This document shows, piece by piece, positions 55,957-64,000 of a stretch of DNA of 64,000 nucleotides. The DNA is taken from assembly GCA_002690045.1 (NCBI GenBank), contig NZDE01000012.1, positions 186,001 through 250,000 of the forward strand, given 5' to 3'. The number at the start of each line of letters is the position of its first letter. The first letter of the stretch is position 1. A model generated the notes under the pieces. The model ran no database searches. It was not told the DNA's origin and worked only from the letters and a program-made list of their open reading frames with translations. Source of the stretch: Alphaproteobacteria bacterium. Lineage in GTDB: Bacteria > Pseudomonadota > Alphaproteobacteria > Micavibrionales > Micavibrionaceae. The position numbers and the translations under genes are program-made.

Positions 55957-57171
55957 TTATCTTATTATAGGACGCTGTAAATACGCGCGACTAAGCCCCT
56001 GAGAGACTTTATGGCCATTTGCCCCAAACTCATTAACAAGCGCCTTTTCAACATTATCTGTTAGAATTAGCTGCGCCTTATCAGGTGATGACACAGCCCA
56101 GAAATCTGGCTTGAGCTCATGGTCTTCAAATTCCGTAAAACCGCTATCTGATTTAAAAATACACAAAGCTGCGGCTTTAGGCTGTGCCACTTGGTTAAAC
56201 TTATAAAGGTAAATATCATTATAACACTTCACATCAAATTCAATTTTTCCGCCATCGTAGGCACGGCGCTCATCTTGAGTCAAAACTGTATGCAATAAAT
56301 CCACATCACCAAGGTTTAGTTTTAAGCCAAGTGCATTTGCATAGCTAACACGCGCAATGACATTTTTTAGCTGTGGTTCAATTTCACGCGCATCCCCATT
56401 TACATTTAATGTATTAGCTGCAAAATTTTGAATAGCATGGCCTAACTTACTCAGAAGGGGCCGAGCCAATGTTTCAGGAAGAACCTTAGCCGCCTGACAC
56501 AAATATTGAAATTGAGCCTCGCTGCCCGTAGGGTTGGTTAACTTTGATACTGTCTGCAGCAACTGTTTTTGAAAGCTTAAATCAGATGAAAGATGTGGTA
56601 AAAATGGATTCACATGATCATCATCCTCTTCACAACCAATATAGCTACAGCTCCAATCCGCTAAATAAAAATGGTCATGCTGCATAAGGCGCTGCTCATC
56701 CCATTTAACATGCAAAGTCATTAATCGCGCGTATTGATCTTTATTAATCGCGCTTGGCACGCGAAGCCCATCTTTATATCGCCCCTTCACTATTTCATAG
56801 GTTAAGCCATGTACGTTTTCCCACTGTGATAGACTCAATCCTGCCGCAATATCTTCAAAAAAGGTAACAAAGGGTTCTATTTGCTGTTCATTTTTATAGG
56901 CCGATTTTATACAAAAAACGCGTTCAGCAACAGACAGTGAATTTTCAATTTTCGTACGATCGCGCTGACATAGTTCTGCTATTTTAGGGAGATATTGCGG
57001 GGCATATTCTCGCGCAAAATTATGCGCTAATGCTGCATTTTTAAAACTACTGTGTAGTGACAACAGCTTATATGCATCAAACTTATCTTGCTGCGGCTGA
57101 ACGAACTTATCTAATGCCTCTAGCAACGCAGCTTCTGTCGTTTTTCTTTTAAACTTATCAAGCAAACCCAT
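55957..57171 (-). CDS. Hypothetical protein, 404 aa
   Basis: I do not recognise this protein. It starts MGLLDKFKRKTTEAALLE, a basic amphipathic N-terminal helix that could associate with membranes; the rest is soluble, helical in the first 300 residues and more mixed at the C-terminus. Cysteines cluster near 174-179 (SCSYIGCEEDDD). It lies between paralogues B and C of the ChaN-like family in the same direction (gaps of 61 and 78 bases), so it could be part of the same system. Confidence 0.7.
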   Translation of the reverse strand: MGLLDKFKRKTTEAALLEALDKFVQPQQDKFDAYKLLSLHSSFKNAALAHNFAREYAPQYLPKIAELCQRDRTKIENSLSVAERVFCIKSAYKNEQQIEPFVTFFEDIAAGLSLSQWENVHGLTYEIVKGRYKDGLRVPSAINKDQYARLMTLHVKWDEQRLMQHDHFYLADWSCSYIGCEEDDDHVNPFLPHLSSDLSFQKQLLQTVSKLTNPTGSEAQFQYLCQAAKVLPETLARPLLSKLGHAIQNFAANTLNVNGDAREIEPQLKNVIARVSYANALGLKLNLGDVDLLHTVLTQDERRAYDGGKIEFDVKCYNDIYLYKFNQVAQPKAAALCIFKSDSGFTEFEDHELKPDFWAVSSPDKAQLILTDNVEKALVNEFGANGHKVSQGLSRAYLQRPIIR

Positions 57172-57232
57172 TAAACGCCCCTTGCCCTATGGTAAAAAAC
57201 ACCATATGGAAATTAAGAGTGCTTATCAAGAG

Positions 57233-58282
57233 TTATTTTAATAGATGCTCTAGGCCCATATTTTTCAGCTTCGTATTAACAAAGCGTTTTTCATCACGCT
57301 TGTTACGAAAATCTGGCCACATATCTTCAGGAATCTTACGGTAAGGCTGCGCTGCGCTTTTGGCTTCTTCATCATAATAAGCTTCATATTCTGGCAGGTT
57401 TTTGCCATTTATACGATATTTAGCGTCGAGACCATCCATATCCGCCTTTTTCGCCCCCAGAAAGACAGAAAAAACGGTTTCTGCCTTATTATTAAATATT
57501 GCGCTCAAGCTTTGCTCCCGCGGACATTCTTCACGGTCGCCATTAATGTGATCCTGCCCGCAAAGCTGCACAGCATAGCGCGCGCCCTGCCAAGACGCAT
57601 GGTTACGCAAGCATTCGGCCATATGCACATTACGCACCCACATACCTTCAGGCGAAGCCAGCGTCACACCAGATTGCGCCGCCCCCAAACAATCAACAAT
57701 ACATGCTTTGGTAAACGCATCACGTAGAGAAAGTCTGCCCTTAGGCGTTCTCGCGGCATCTGAATTTAGGGCGATAAATTCACCCTTATTCTTGGTATGT
57801 GCCTTGAACATGTAATTTGACAATACGTGCATTGCATAAGGTGACTGATGAGAAAGACTACATAAATTACTCAGCATTGTGACCTCCCCCCTGCCAATAG
57901 GATCATTAAAGTAATAATCCCATGTGTCCTGAGACACGCGCCCGTCAACCCATCCAATCATACGCAAGAAATCTTTAGTGCCTTTTTCGCTAAACTCTAT
58001 ATGTGGGTATTCATATGCGACACTCATCGGCTGGTCCTGCTGACGCAATGCTTCCAAAAGGACAACATGATGCAAGCGCTGTGCAGTGCGCCAATGATTT
58101 TCGCCCGCCAATATATAGAGCGTTTGGTCATTTTTCCCCGCCGCATCCAAATTTGCACGGCGCCGAATAATCTTGCGCGCAGCTTTCACAGCGCTGCTCA
58201 AAATAGCCGCAGCCTCAGGGTCGATACGTTCAACCGCCGCAATATCAATATCTAAGATTTTTACTTTCTTCCCCCCAGACAT
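57233..58282 (-). CDS. ChaN/TraB-like family protein, paralogue C
   Basis: 349 residues, the same length as the adjacent paralogue D, with a shared N-terminal block (DPEAAAILSSAVKAARKI against DPEAADILSSAVKTVKTI). Motifs: LYILAGENHWRTAQRLHH with GENH at 60-63, acidic VAYEYP with E91, EGMWVRNVHM (RNVHM at 217-221), YAVQLCGQDHING with H245, and RFVNTKLKNMGL at the C-terminus. No signal peptide or membrane segment. It lies 2 bases downstream of paralogue D, so the pair is almost certainly co-translated. Confidence 0.77.
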   Translation of the reverse strand: MSGGKKVKILDIDIAAVERIDPEAAAILSSAVKAARKIIRRRANLDAAGKNDQTLYILAGENHWRTAQRLHHVVLLEALRQQDQPMSVAYEYPHIEFSEKGTKDFLRMIGWVDGRVSQDTWDYYFNDPIGRGEVTMLSNLCSLSHQSPYAMHVLSNYMFKAHTKNKGEFIALNSDAARTPKGRLSLRDAFTKACIVDCLGAAQSGVTLASPEGMWVRNVHMAECLRNHASWQGARYAVQLCGQDHINGDREECPREQSLSAIFNNKAETVFSVFLGAKKADMDGLDAKYRINGKNLPEYEAYYDEEAKSAAQPYRKIPEDMWPDFRNKRDEKRFVNTKLKNMGLEHLLK

Positions 58283-58284
58283 AA

Positions 58285-59334
58285 TTACATCCCTGGTGGT
58301 AAACGCATATGCCCCAGCCCCATCACTTCTAATTTCTCATTCACATAGAAGCGTTCATCCTGCCTGCTTAATGATGATGCATTCGAATTAAACAAGTCTT
58401 TTATACTCCCCCAGAATGACGTATCTTTTTTTATAGGGTTATCATAGTCCGTGGCGATGCTTGGCAAGCGGCATGAGTGTCGTTCATCCTTCGCAAGGCC
58501 GTCATAATGCTGCGCAATTGAACCCTCAACAAATATACCTATTACAGGCTGAGCAGATTGTTTGAACATATGGCATAGCGCATCTTTATGATGAAATTTT
58601 AATTCGGTTCCGTTGACATGTGCCATTCCACATAATTGCACAGCTATGCGTGATTTATGTTTTTGTGCAACGGAATATAAACGCTCCGCCATATGACGAT
58701 TTCGCAGCATCATGCCCTCACGATCCACAAGGCTCATATTATGGTCAATTTTTTTAAACGCGCGGTTCATCAAATCTGCCACTTTAGGGTCAGAAGCGTT
58801 TAGATTATCCCCCTTGCGCGATGCATCCGTGTTCATACCAAGAAATTGGCCTTGCCCATCAACATGCATTTTCAAAAGATTATAGGTCAGCGTCTTTTGC
58901 GCATAATCAGCATAGGTATATTGGGCTGATAGGTTCATGAACAAATCAACACTGCCGCGGAAATGCGCCTGTTTACGATAAACATCACGCAGCGCCGGAA
59001 GGGTTTTATCATCGGCCTTCGCATATTTTTTTAAGTACGCATCCAAGAAGGCATCATCAACACGGTCTGCGGGCAGCTCTATACCCGTTAAAACCTTCTC
59101 GCCAGCCTCATAAAGCCCTTTAAGCACAAGCATATGATGCAGCATATGTGCAGGGCGATTATGTATCTCCCCCTTCATTACATAAAGGGTTTGATCCTTT
59201 TGGCCTTGCTGATCAAGTTCTTCGCGTTTTTTGAGAATTGTTTTAACCGTCTTAACGGCACTAGAAAGAATGTCGGCAGCTTCAGGATCGACAAAATCGA
59301 CCTGTGCTATATTGATATCGAGCAGATTTGTCAT
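58285..59334 (-). CDS. ChaN/TraB-like family protein, paralogue D
   Basis: 349 residues from the ATG after AGGGG; a longer frame adds 17 doubtful residues. It is the tandem copy of paralogue C. Motifs: LYVMKGEIHNRPAHMLHH with GEIH at 55-58 (very close to ChaN), VLTGIELP with E86, EGMMLRNRHM (RNRHM at 211-215), IAVQLCGMAHVNG with H239, and FYVNEKLEVMGL. Cytoplasmic. First gene of the leftward run D-C-unknown-B. No clear operator upstream; the 93 bases before the EamA gene end are A/T-rich. Confidence 0.77.
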   Translation of the reverse strand: MTNLLDINIAQVDFVDPEAADILSSAVKTVKTILKKREELDQQGQKDQTLYVMKGEIHNRPAHMLHHMLVLKGLYEAGEKVLTGIELPADRVDDAFLDAYLKKYAKADDKTLPALRDVYRKQAHFRGSVDLFMNLSAQYTYADYAQKTLTYNLLKMHVDGQGQFLGMNTDASRKGDNLNASDPKVADLMNRAFKKIDHNMSLVDREGMMLRNRHMAERLYSVAQKHKSRIAVQLCGMAHVNGTELKFHHKDALCHMFKQSAQPVIGIFVEGSIAQHYDGLAKDERHSCRLPSIATDYDNPIKKDTSFWGSIKDLFNSNASSLSRQDERFYVNEKLEVMGLGHMRLPPGM

Positions 59335-59427
59335 TTTTTTATTCCCCTGTTCAACTATAAGGCTAACAGAAGAATAAATCCGCACAAGTTAAAACGCTTT
59401 TTTATCCCAAGTAATATGCAAAAAACG

Positions 59428-60325
59428 TTATTTTTTCATAAGTTTACCTTCGCGCCAGAGGATAAACAGGTTACTAAAAATCAGCATAATGCAGCCAATA
59501 ATCACATAAATATCTGGCAACTCACCGAAGAACAGCCAACCAATCAACGTCGCCCAAAATATGTTTAAATAGCTAAACGGGCTGAGCAATGACGCTTCCG
59601 CAAGGCGAAAAGCTTCTGTTTTCAATATTTGCGCAGCAAGCCCGACGGCCGCGATAAGCGCCATGACGCCAAATAAATTTGCGTTCAACAAATTACCCGT
59701 CCAGAAAAAGGGGACAAGCAAGCCACAAAATAACGTACCGGACGTTAAAAAATAAAATGTTGTTGTCAGTGGATTTTCATTACGCTGCCCCAAATGGCGC
59801 AAATTAATACTGACCACGGCAATCAAGAATGAAGACAAAACCCCGACCATAACGCCAAATGTATTATCTAACGCGATTGCAGGCTGCGCTATCAAGAACA
59901 CAGCGACAAAACCGCAAATTACCGCCCCCCCAACGCCACGGACCAACGCGTTCTTTTAACAGCGCAGCCGACAGCACCAAAACCATTAAGGGCGAACAAA
60001 ACCAAATAGCGACAACATCCGCCAATGGCAATAATGACACAGACCAAAACGCCACAATAAGCGACGCATTACCAAATAGGGAGCGCGTTAACTGCCCCCT
60101 AATATACTGCGTTTTGAACAGCTGCGCGTCCTTCTTGATAAAGGCAATAATTGCGCTTACCCCTATGGCTGCCAAAGCGTTACGAATAAAGGCGACCTCA
60201 ACTGGGTGCATCATACCAGCTTGTAACTCTTTGGCCGCACCATTCATCATGGTCACGGCCATGGTAAAAGCAACAAACAGGGCAACGCCCCATGTAACAG
60301 ACTTGTCTATCTTAACTCTCCTCAA
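59428..60325 (-). pseudogene. EamA-family (DMT) transporter, frameshifted
   Basis: Two overlapping frames encode the two halves of one ten-helix drug/metabolite exporter. The upstream frame (60325 to 59864) ends KERVGPWRWGGG then runs into unrelated sequence. The downstream frame (59946 to 59428) continues with GGAVICGFVAVFLIAQ. They meet at a run of seven Gs on the minus strand (Cs at 59935-59941); six Gs would restore one frame and a normal second EamA domain. The start is also odd: GAGGAG lies 7 bases before ATA (60310), while the only usual codon, TTG at 60325, precedes that site. Either a sequencing error, a phase-variable tract or a true pseudogene. Confidence 0.82.
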
Positions 60326-60354
60326 AAAAATAAGGGGCTTAACTAAGCCCCTTA
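60324..60354 (-). terminator. Terminator of ilvC
   Basis: On the minus strand AAGGGGCT (60353-60346) pairs with AGCCCCTT (60339-60332), followed by seven Ts. It lies just after the ilvC stop and before the broken transporter gene. Confidence 0.9.
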
Positions 60355-60359
60355 AATTA

Positions 60360-61391
<1,032 letters not shown>

Positions 61392-61451
61392 CTATCATCC
61401 ATATTTATCGGATCATAAGGGTACGCTATGATGGCAGTTAGGGCAAGGTCT

Positions 61452-61802
61452 TTAGCGCACCGATGCCCCAACAAAAGCATAATTGGTTTTATGGGCTGGC
61501 GTATTCGGCAACATCGTAATTTTACAGCCCATAACACCTGATGGAATACATTCTTCCTTATAGCCTTCGCTAAGCACAATTTTATTGAATTTTTGGGCGA
61601 GTTTATCGCGCAGATTGCCTAAGTCGACATCTTGTTCCAATCGACCGAGCATGGCAACCTTGTCTTTCTGGTAAGGCCACGGGTCTTTGCTTAAACTTTC
61701 AAACATTACTGATAGATAATTTTGTAAGCTTTCGGCCGTTAAATCTTGATCTTCTTCAAAGATGAAACGCACCAAGCGTCCTGATTGTATTTTTTGTTGC
61801 AT
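61452..61802 (-). CDS. Hypothetical protein, 116 aa
   Basis: Unknown small soluble protein. The start at MQQKIQSGRLVRF follows GGGAGG by 6 bases; a longer frame runs back into a terminator hairpin. Mixed alpha/beta composition, two cysteines near residues 84 and 92. It lies between the TPR-protein terminator and ilvC, 72 bases before ilvC. Confidence 0.6.
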   Translation of the reverse strand: MQQKIQSGRLVRFIFEEDQDLTAESLQNYLSVMFESLSKDPWPYQKDKVAMLGRLEQDVDLGNLRDKLAQKFNKIVLSEGYKEECIPSGVMGCKITMLPNTPAHKTNYAFVGASVR

Positions 61803-61825
61803 ATATTCCTCCCATAACCCCAAGT

Positions 61826-61856
61826 AAAAAGGCTGCACTATTGGTAGCGCAGCCTT
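61826..61856 (-). terminator. Terminator after the TPR-protein gene
   Basis: On the minus strand GGCTGC (61854-61849) pairs with GCAGCC (61836-61831), with a 12-base loop, and is followed by TTTTTACTTG. Confidence 0.8.
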
Positions 61857-61882
61857 GAAAATATGTCAACCGAGCATCTTTA

Positions 61883-62566
61883 TTAGTCGTTTAAGTTTGA
61901 CCCCCTACTTGATTTACTCTTCAGCTTTTCTTCGGCCTTTTTTAACAAGGTTTTCGCCTCAGCCTGACGCCCAGTGTCTGCAGCCTTATAAGCGGCATTT
62001 GATGTACGTGGCTTTAACGCGACGGCCTTAGTCAAATATTCGACCGCCCGATCATATTTATTGTGCTCAAACCAAAACTCACCCCAGAAGAAGTGCGCAT
62101 CGATACTATCAGGCGCAATAGAGAGTGCTTTTTTCAAATGACGTTCAGCCTTATCGTCATCCCCAAAAGCAACAGGCCACCCCGGCACGCCGTAATATAG
62201 CGCGCCTAAAATGGCATGCGCCTGCCCGTCCATGGCTTTCTCATCATTTTTAATGGCCTCTTCAAACAAATCGCGTGCATCTTTAACCAAAGGCAACGCC
62301 GATAAACCGCCCTTTATTGAAGCGTGGGTTGACTTTACCGTTGCTAGGACAATCTTTGCCTCGACGTCTTTAGCATCTTTAGCGAGCAAAGCATCAAGCT
62401 GCGTCGCCAGCTTCTCTAAATCCGCTTGCTTTTTATCACTATTCTGCGTGCCGTATTTTACAGCCGCCCAATCTTTATAATAATCAAGCGCTGATGCCGC
62501 ATGCGCCGTAATGGGCATTACAACAAGCATCATAACGGTGCCTAGCATAAATATACGATTCATCAT
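61883..62566 (-). CDS. Exported tetratricopeptide-repeat protein
   Basis: 227-residue protein with a signal peptide (about 1-23, MNRIFMLGTVMMLVVM then ITAHA|AS) and helical repeats. A TPR-like block at about 135-205 contains AERHLKKALSIAPDSIDAHF and DRAVEYLTKAVALKPRTSNA. The middle part also forms helical repeats. It probably sits in the periplasm as a scaffold; no specific partner is visible. Two adjacent ATGs follow GAGGAGGG. Confidence 0.75.
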   Translation of the reverse strand: MMNRIFMLGTVMMLVVMPITAHAASALDYYKDWAAVKYGTQNSDKKQADLEKLATQLDALLAKDAKDVEAKIVLATVKSTHASIKGGLSALPLVKDARDLFEEAIKNDEKAMDGQAHAILGALYYGVPGWPVAFGDDDKAERHLKKALSIAPDSIDAHFFWGEFWFEHNKYDRAVEYLTKAVALKPRTSNAAYKAADTGRQAEAKTLLKKAEEKLKSKSSRGSNLND

Positions 62567-62611
62567 GAACCCTCCTCATGAAAAGTTATATCTGATTTAA
62601 AGATACGCGTA

Positions 62612-63424
62612 TTAAGATGCTTCGACAAGATGCATCATTAATGTGCCATATGCTGTTTTCACTTTGAGCTTTACGGGAACAAATAAATCGGAATCCTTCA
62701 TCTTCCCGAGCCAAATGGTCGGCAAAGCGCCCTTTTCCATACCTTGTTCTTGGATAGACATCCAGCCGCGGGGCTTTTTGTGCCATTTACCGCCTTTAGG
62801 CTCAACCATGACTTCACATTTTTTTGCCTGTCCGCCATAAATATTGTAACGCGAGCTTTCCAAAACCGTGTCAGATACTGGCTTAAACTTTAATGCAAAG
62901 CGGCGCTTGCCATCAAAAATATCATCTGAACTGCTGCATGTGCCCCCCTTGCCTAAGCTATGCATGACTTTCAATGTCGCGCTTAGAATATCGGTTGTAT
63001 TATTAATCAAGTCTACGGCGAGGTCTTTCTTGGGCTTTTCTTTACCGGCTTCGACTTCTTTAAAATTCGTTAAATTACCTTGGCCGTCATAGTCATAAGT
63101 TTTTTGATCATCTTCCCCACGCCAGATAGCTACTGATTCGTGCTGTTTAGGGAAGAATCCATTCTCTTTCATATCGCCTGTTGTTTTGAACGTGCCGCTC
63201 CACGGTGCAAGCTTACCAAGAAATCCATGTGTTTCTGCACTGACAAAAGCTGAATATTGTCCGTTGTGATCTAGTTTTACGTCTAAATCCGCCATAACTA
63301 CGTGTAACCCACCTGTATACACAGCGTAAGTTAATTTCTTCGTTGTATCGGCTTTTGCTGAAACAGGGGTTAATGATAGCGCCAGAACGGCGGCTAGATA
63401 CGCAATACCATTAAACTTTCTCAT
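62612..63424 (-). CDS. DUF3108 domain-containing exported protein
   Basis: 270 residues with a signal peptide (about 1-25, ending VSAKA|D). The DUF3108 fold is recognisable from the early LTYAVYTGGLHVVMADLDVKL strands, the WSGTFKTTGDMKENGFFPKQ block, and the later GKMKDSDLFVPVKLKVKTAYGTLMMHL ending. This family of periplasmic beta-rich proteins is common in Alpha- and Betaproteobacteria and has no established role. Two cysteines (about 160 and 198) could form a disulfide. GGAGGAAAG lies upstream. Confidence 0.82.
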   Translation of the reverse strand: MRKFNGIAYLAAVLALSLTPVSAKADTTKKLTYAVYTGGLHVVMADLDVKLDHNGQYSAFVSAETHGFLGKLAPWSGTFKTTGDMKENGFFPKQHESVAIWRGEDDQKTYDYDGQGNLTNFKEVEAGKEKPKKDLAVDLINNTTDILSATLKVMHSLGKGGTCSSSDDIFDGKRRFALKFKPVSDTVLESSRYNIYGGQAKKCEVMVEPKGGKWHKKPRGWMSIQEQGMEKGALPTIWLGKMKDSDLFVPVKLKVKTAYGTLMMHLVEAS

Positions 63425-63541
63425 GGTGCTTTCCTCCTATATGTGCGCGCACTCTGCCACAATAGTAAGGGCAAATCCTTCACAACTTCTTAACACGCCA
63501 CACATAACTATGATAACGCGATTTCTTTAACAAAGCTGTAA

Positions 63542-64000
63542 TCACTTGTATTGACCGCAAAGCTCTATGCTTTCGCCGCCAAGCCCTTCCTTAAAGAGTT
63601 TAACGCCCGCCGCAGAAAAATCATTCACGCCGCCAAGGTCAAAATCAGTAATGCCTTGCTCTTTAAGCTTTAAAATTGCCTGCCACAGCAAGAAATGATG
63701 CGCATTATATTTTCGCCCTGCATCAGGGCTTGTCCACCCAATCTGATATGTCGCGCTCCGCCCATGGGTGAAAATAAGGATGCCTGCAATGACCTGCTCA
63801 TCTTTTAGCGCGCGCATCACATGCATTTGACCGCGTGGATGGAATGTTTTAGCCAGCGCCATAATCATTTTAACGCTCGGCCCTTGATAACCGCGCGCCG
63901 TGCGATCCGCAGCATATTGGTTTAGCAACCAAATTATATGTTTTTCTGGTAGGTCATCGCGCATTTCTAAATCACTTCGCTCCGCTTTAGCCAAAGCGTT
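63542..64000 (-). CDS. FemAB/GNAT-like acyltransferase, C-terminal part
   Basis: Cut by the window edge: the frame is open to base 64000, and the TTG at 63994 is probably not the start. The visible 150 residues show the second half of a FemAB-type double-GNAT fold: HVMRALKDEQVIAGILIF, then ATYQIGWTSPDAGRKYNAHH, LLWQAILKLKEQGITDFDLGGVN and FKEGLGG. FemAB proteins transfer amino acids or acyl groups to peptidoglycan or related acceptors. The N-terminal half and true length cannot be seen, so the exact subfamily is open. Confidence 0.75.
   Translation of the reverse strand, partial: NALAKAERSDLEMRDDLPEKHIIWLLNQYAADRTARGYQGPSVKMIMALAKTFHPRGQMHVMRALKDEQVIAGILIFTHGRSATYQIGWTSPDAGRKYNAHHFLLWQAILKLKEQGITDFDLGGVNDFSAAGVKLFKEGLGGESIELCGQYK

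Overview
The window looks like a stable chromosomal segment of an alphaproteobacterium with moderate GC content. The evidence is gene content: divergent ubiA/rsmE, adjacent glmU-glmS, coxB-coxA with a separate SURF1 gene, clpS-clpA, a DUF3108 protein, MarC, RmuC and a LapBCE-type type I exporter. Together with many short lineage-specific hypotheticals this suggests a less-studied lineage (a Micavibrio- or Rhodospirillales-like group is possible), but the genus cannot be fixed from the sequence. Apart from one insertion sequence there is no phage, plasmid, tRNA, rRNA or CRISPR signal.

Layout. 1-12 kb: acs, a LemA/M48-peptidase pair, rlmE, an M23 peptidase, ptsN-like, truA, rmuC, def, then marC, a small membrane protein and infC. 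infC begins at an AUU codon. 12-16 kb: thrS, a 97-bp imperfect palindrome between thrS and infC, and an IS1111-type element of the IS110 family inserted upstream of thrS. 16-22 kb: an STAS/SpoIIAA-like protein and a type I secretion set (TolC, ABC, HlyD) with no substrate beside it. 22-33 kb: clpS-clpA, a LysM/M23 peptidase, fmt, two unknowns, then glmU-glmS-panC.

33-36 kb: a three-gene leftward operon (PLP aminotransferase, ATP-grasp ligase, SAM methyltransferase). It begins just after the nadD terminator, at a near-consensus Fur box, and is probably an iron-responsive small-molecule pathway. 36-42 kb: an NAD salvage block (nadD, a PRPP-synthetase-like enzyme, nicotinate phosphoribosyltransferase, nicotinamidase, PncC) plus a degenerate PncC paralogue and SURF1. 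42-46 kb: thyA-folA, a glycerophosphodiesterase and unknowns.

46-60 kb: four paralogues of a cytoplasmic ChaN/TraB/Tiki-like family at 46.3, 54.9, 57.2 and 58.3 kb, two of them in tandem. They share a GE-x-H motif near the N-terminus, an RN-x-x-M helix, a G-x-x-H-x-x-G motif and a C-terminal motif. Interleaved are a YdcF-like protein, two DsbA-like oxidoreductases, ubiA/rsmE, coxBA and an unknown 404-residue protein. 59-64 kb: a frameshifted EamA transporter, ilvC, unknowns, a TPR protein, a DUF3108 protein and the 3' part of a FemAB/GNAT-like gene cut by the window edge.

The best candidates for something undescribed are the ChaN-like paralogue family and the Fur-box aminotransferase/ATP-grasp/methyltransferase operon. 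The IS1111 element is also worth checking because its non-coding end carries a copy of the sequence at the insertion junction, as expected for a bridge-RNA guide.
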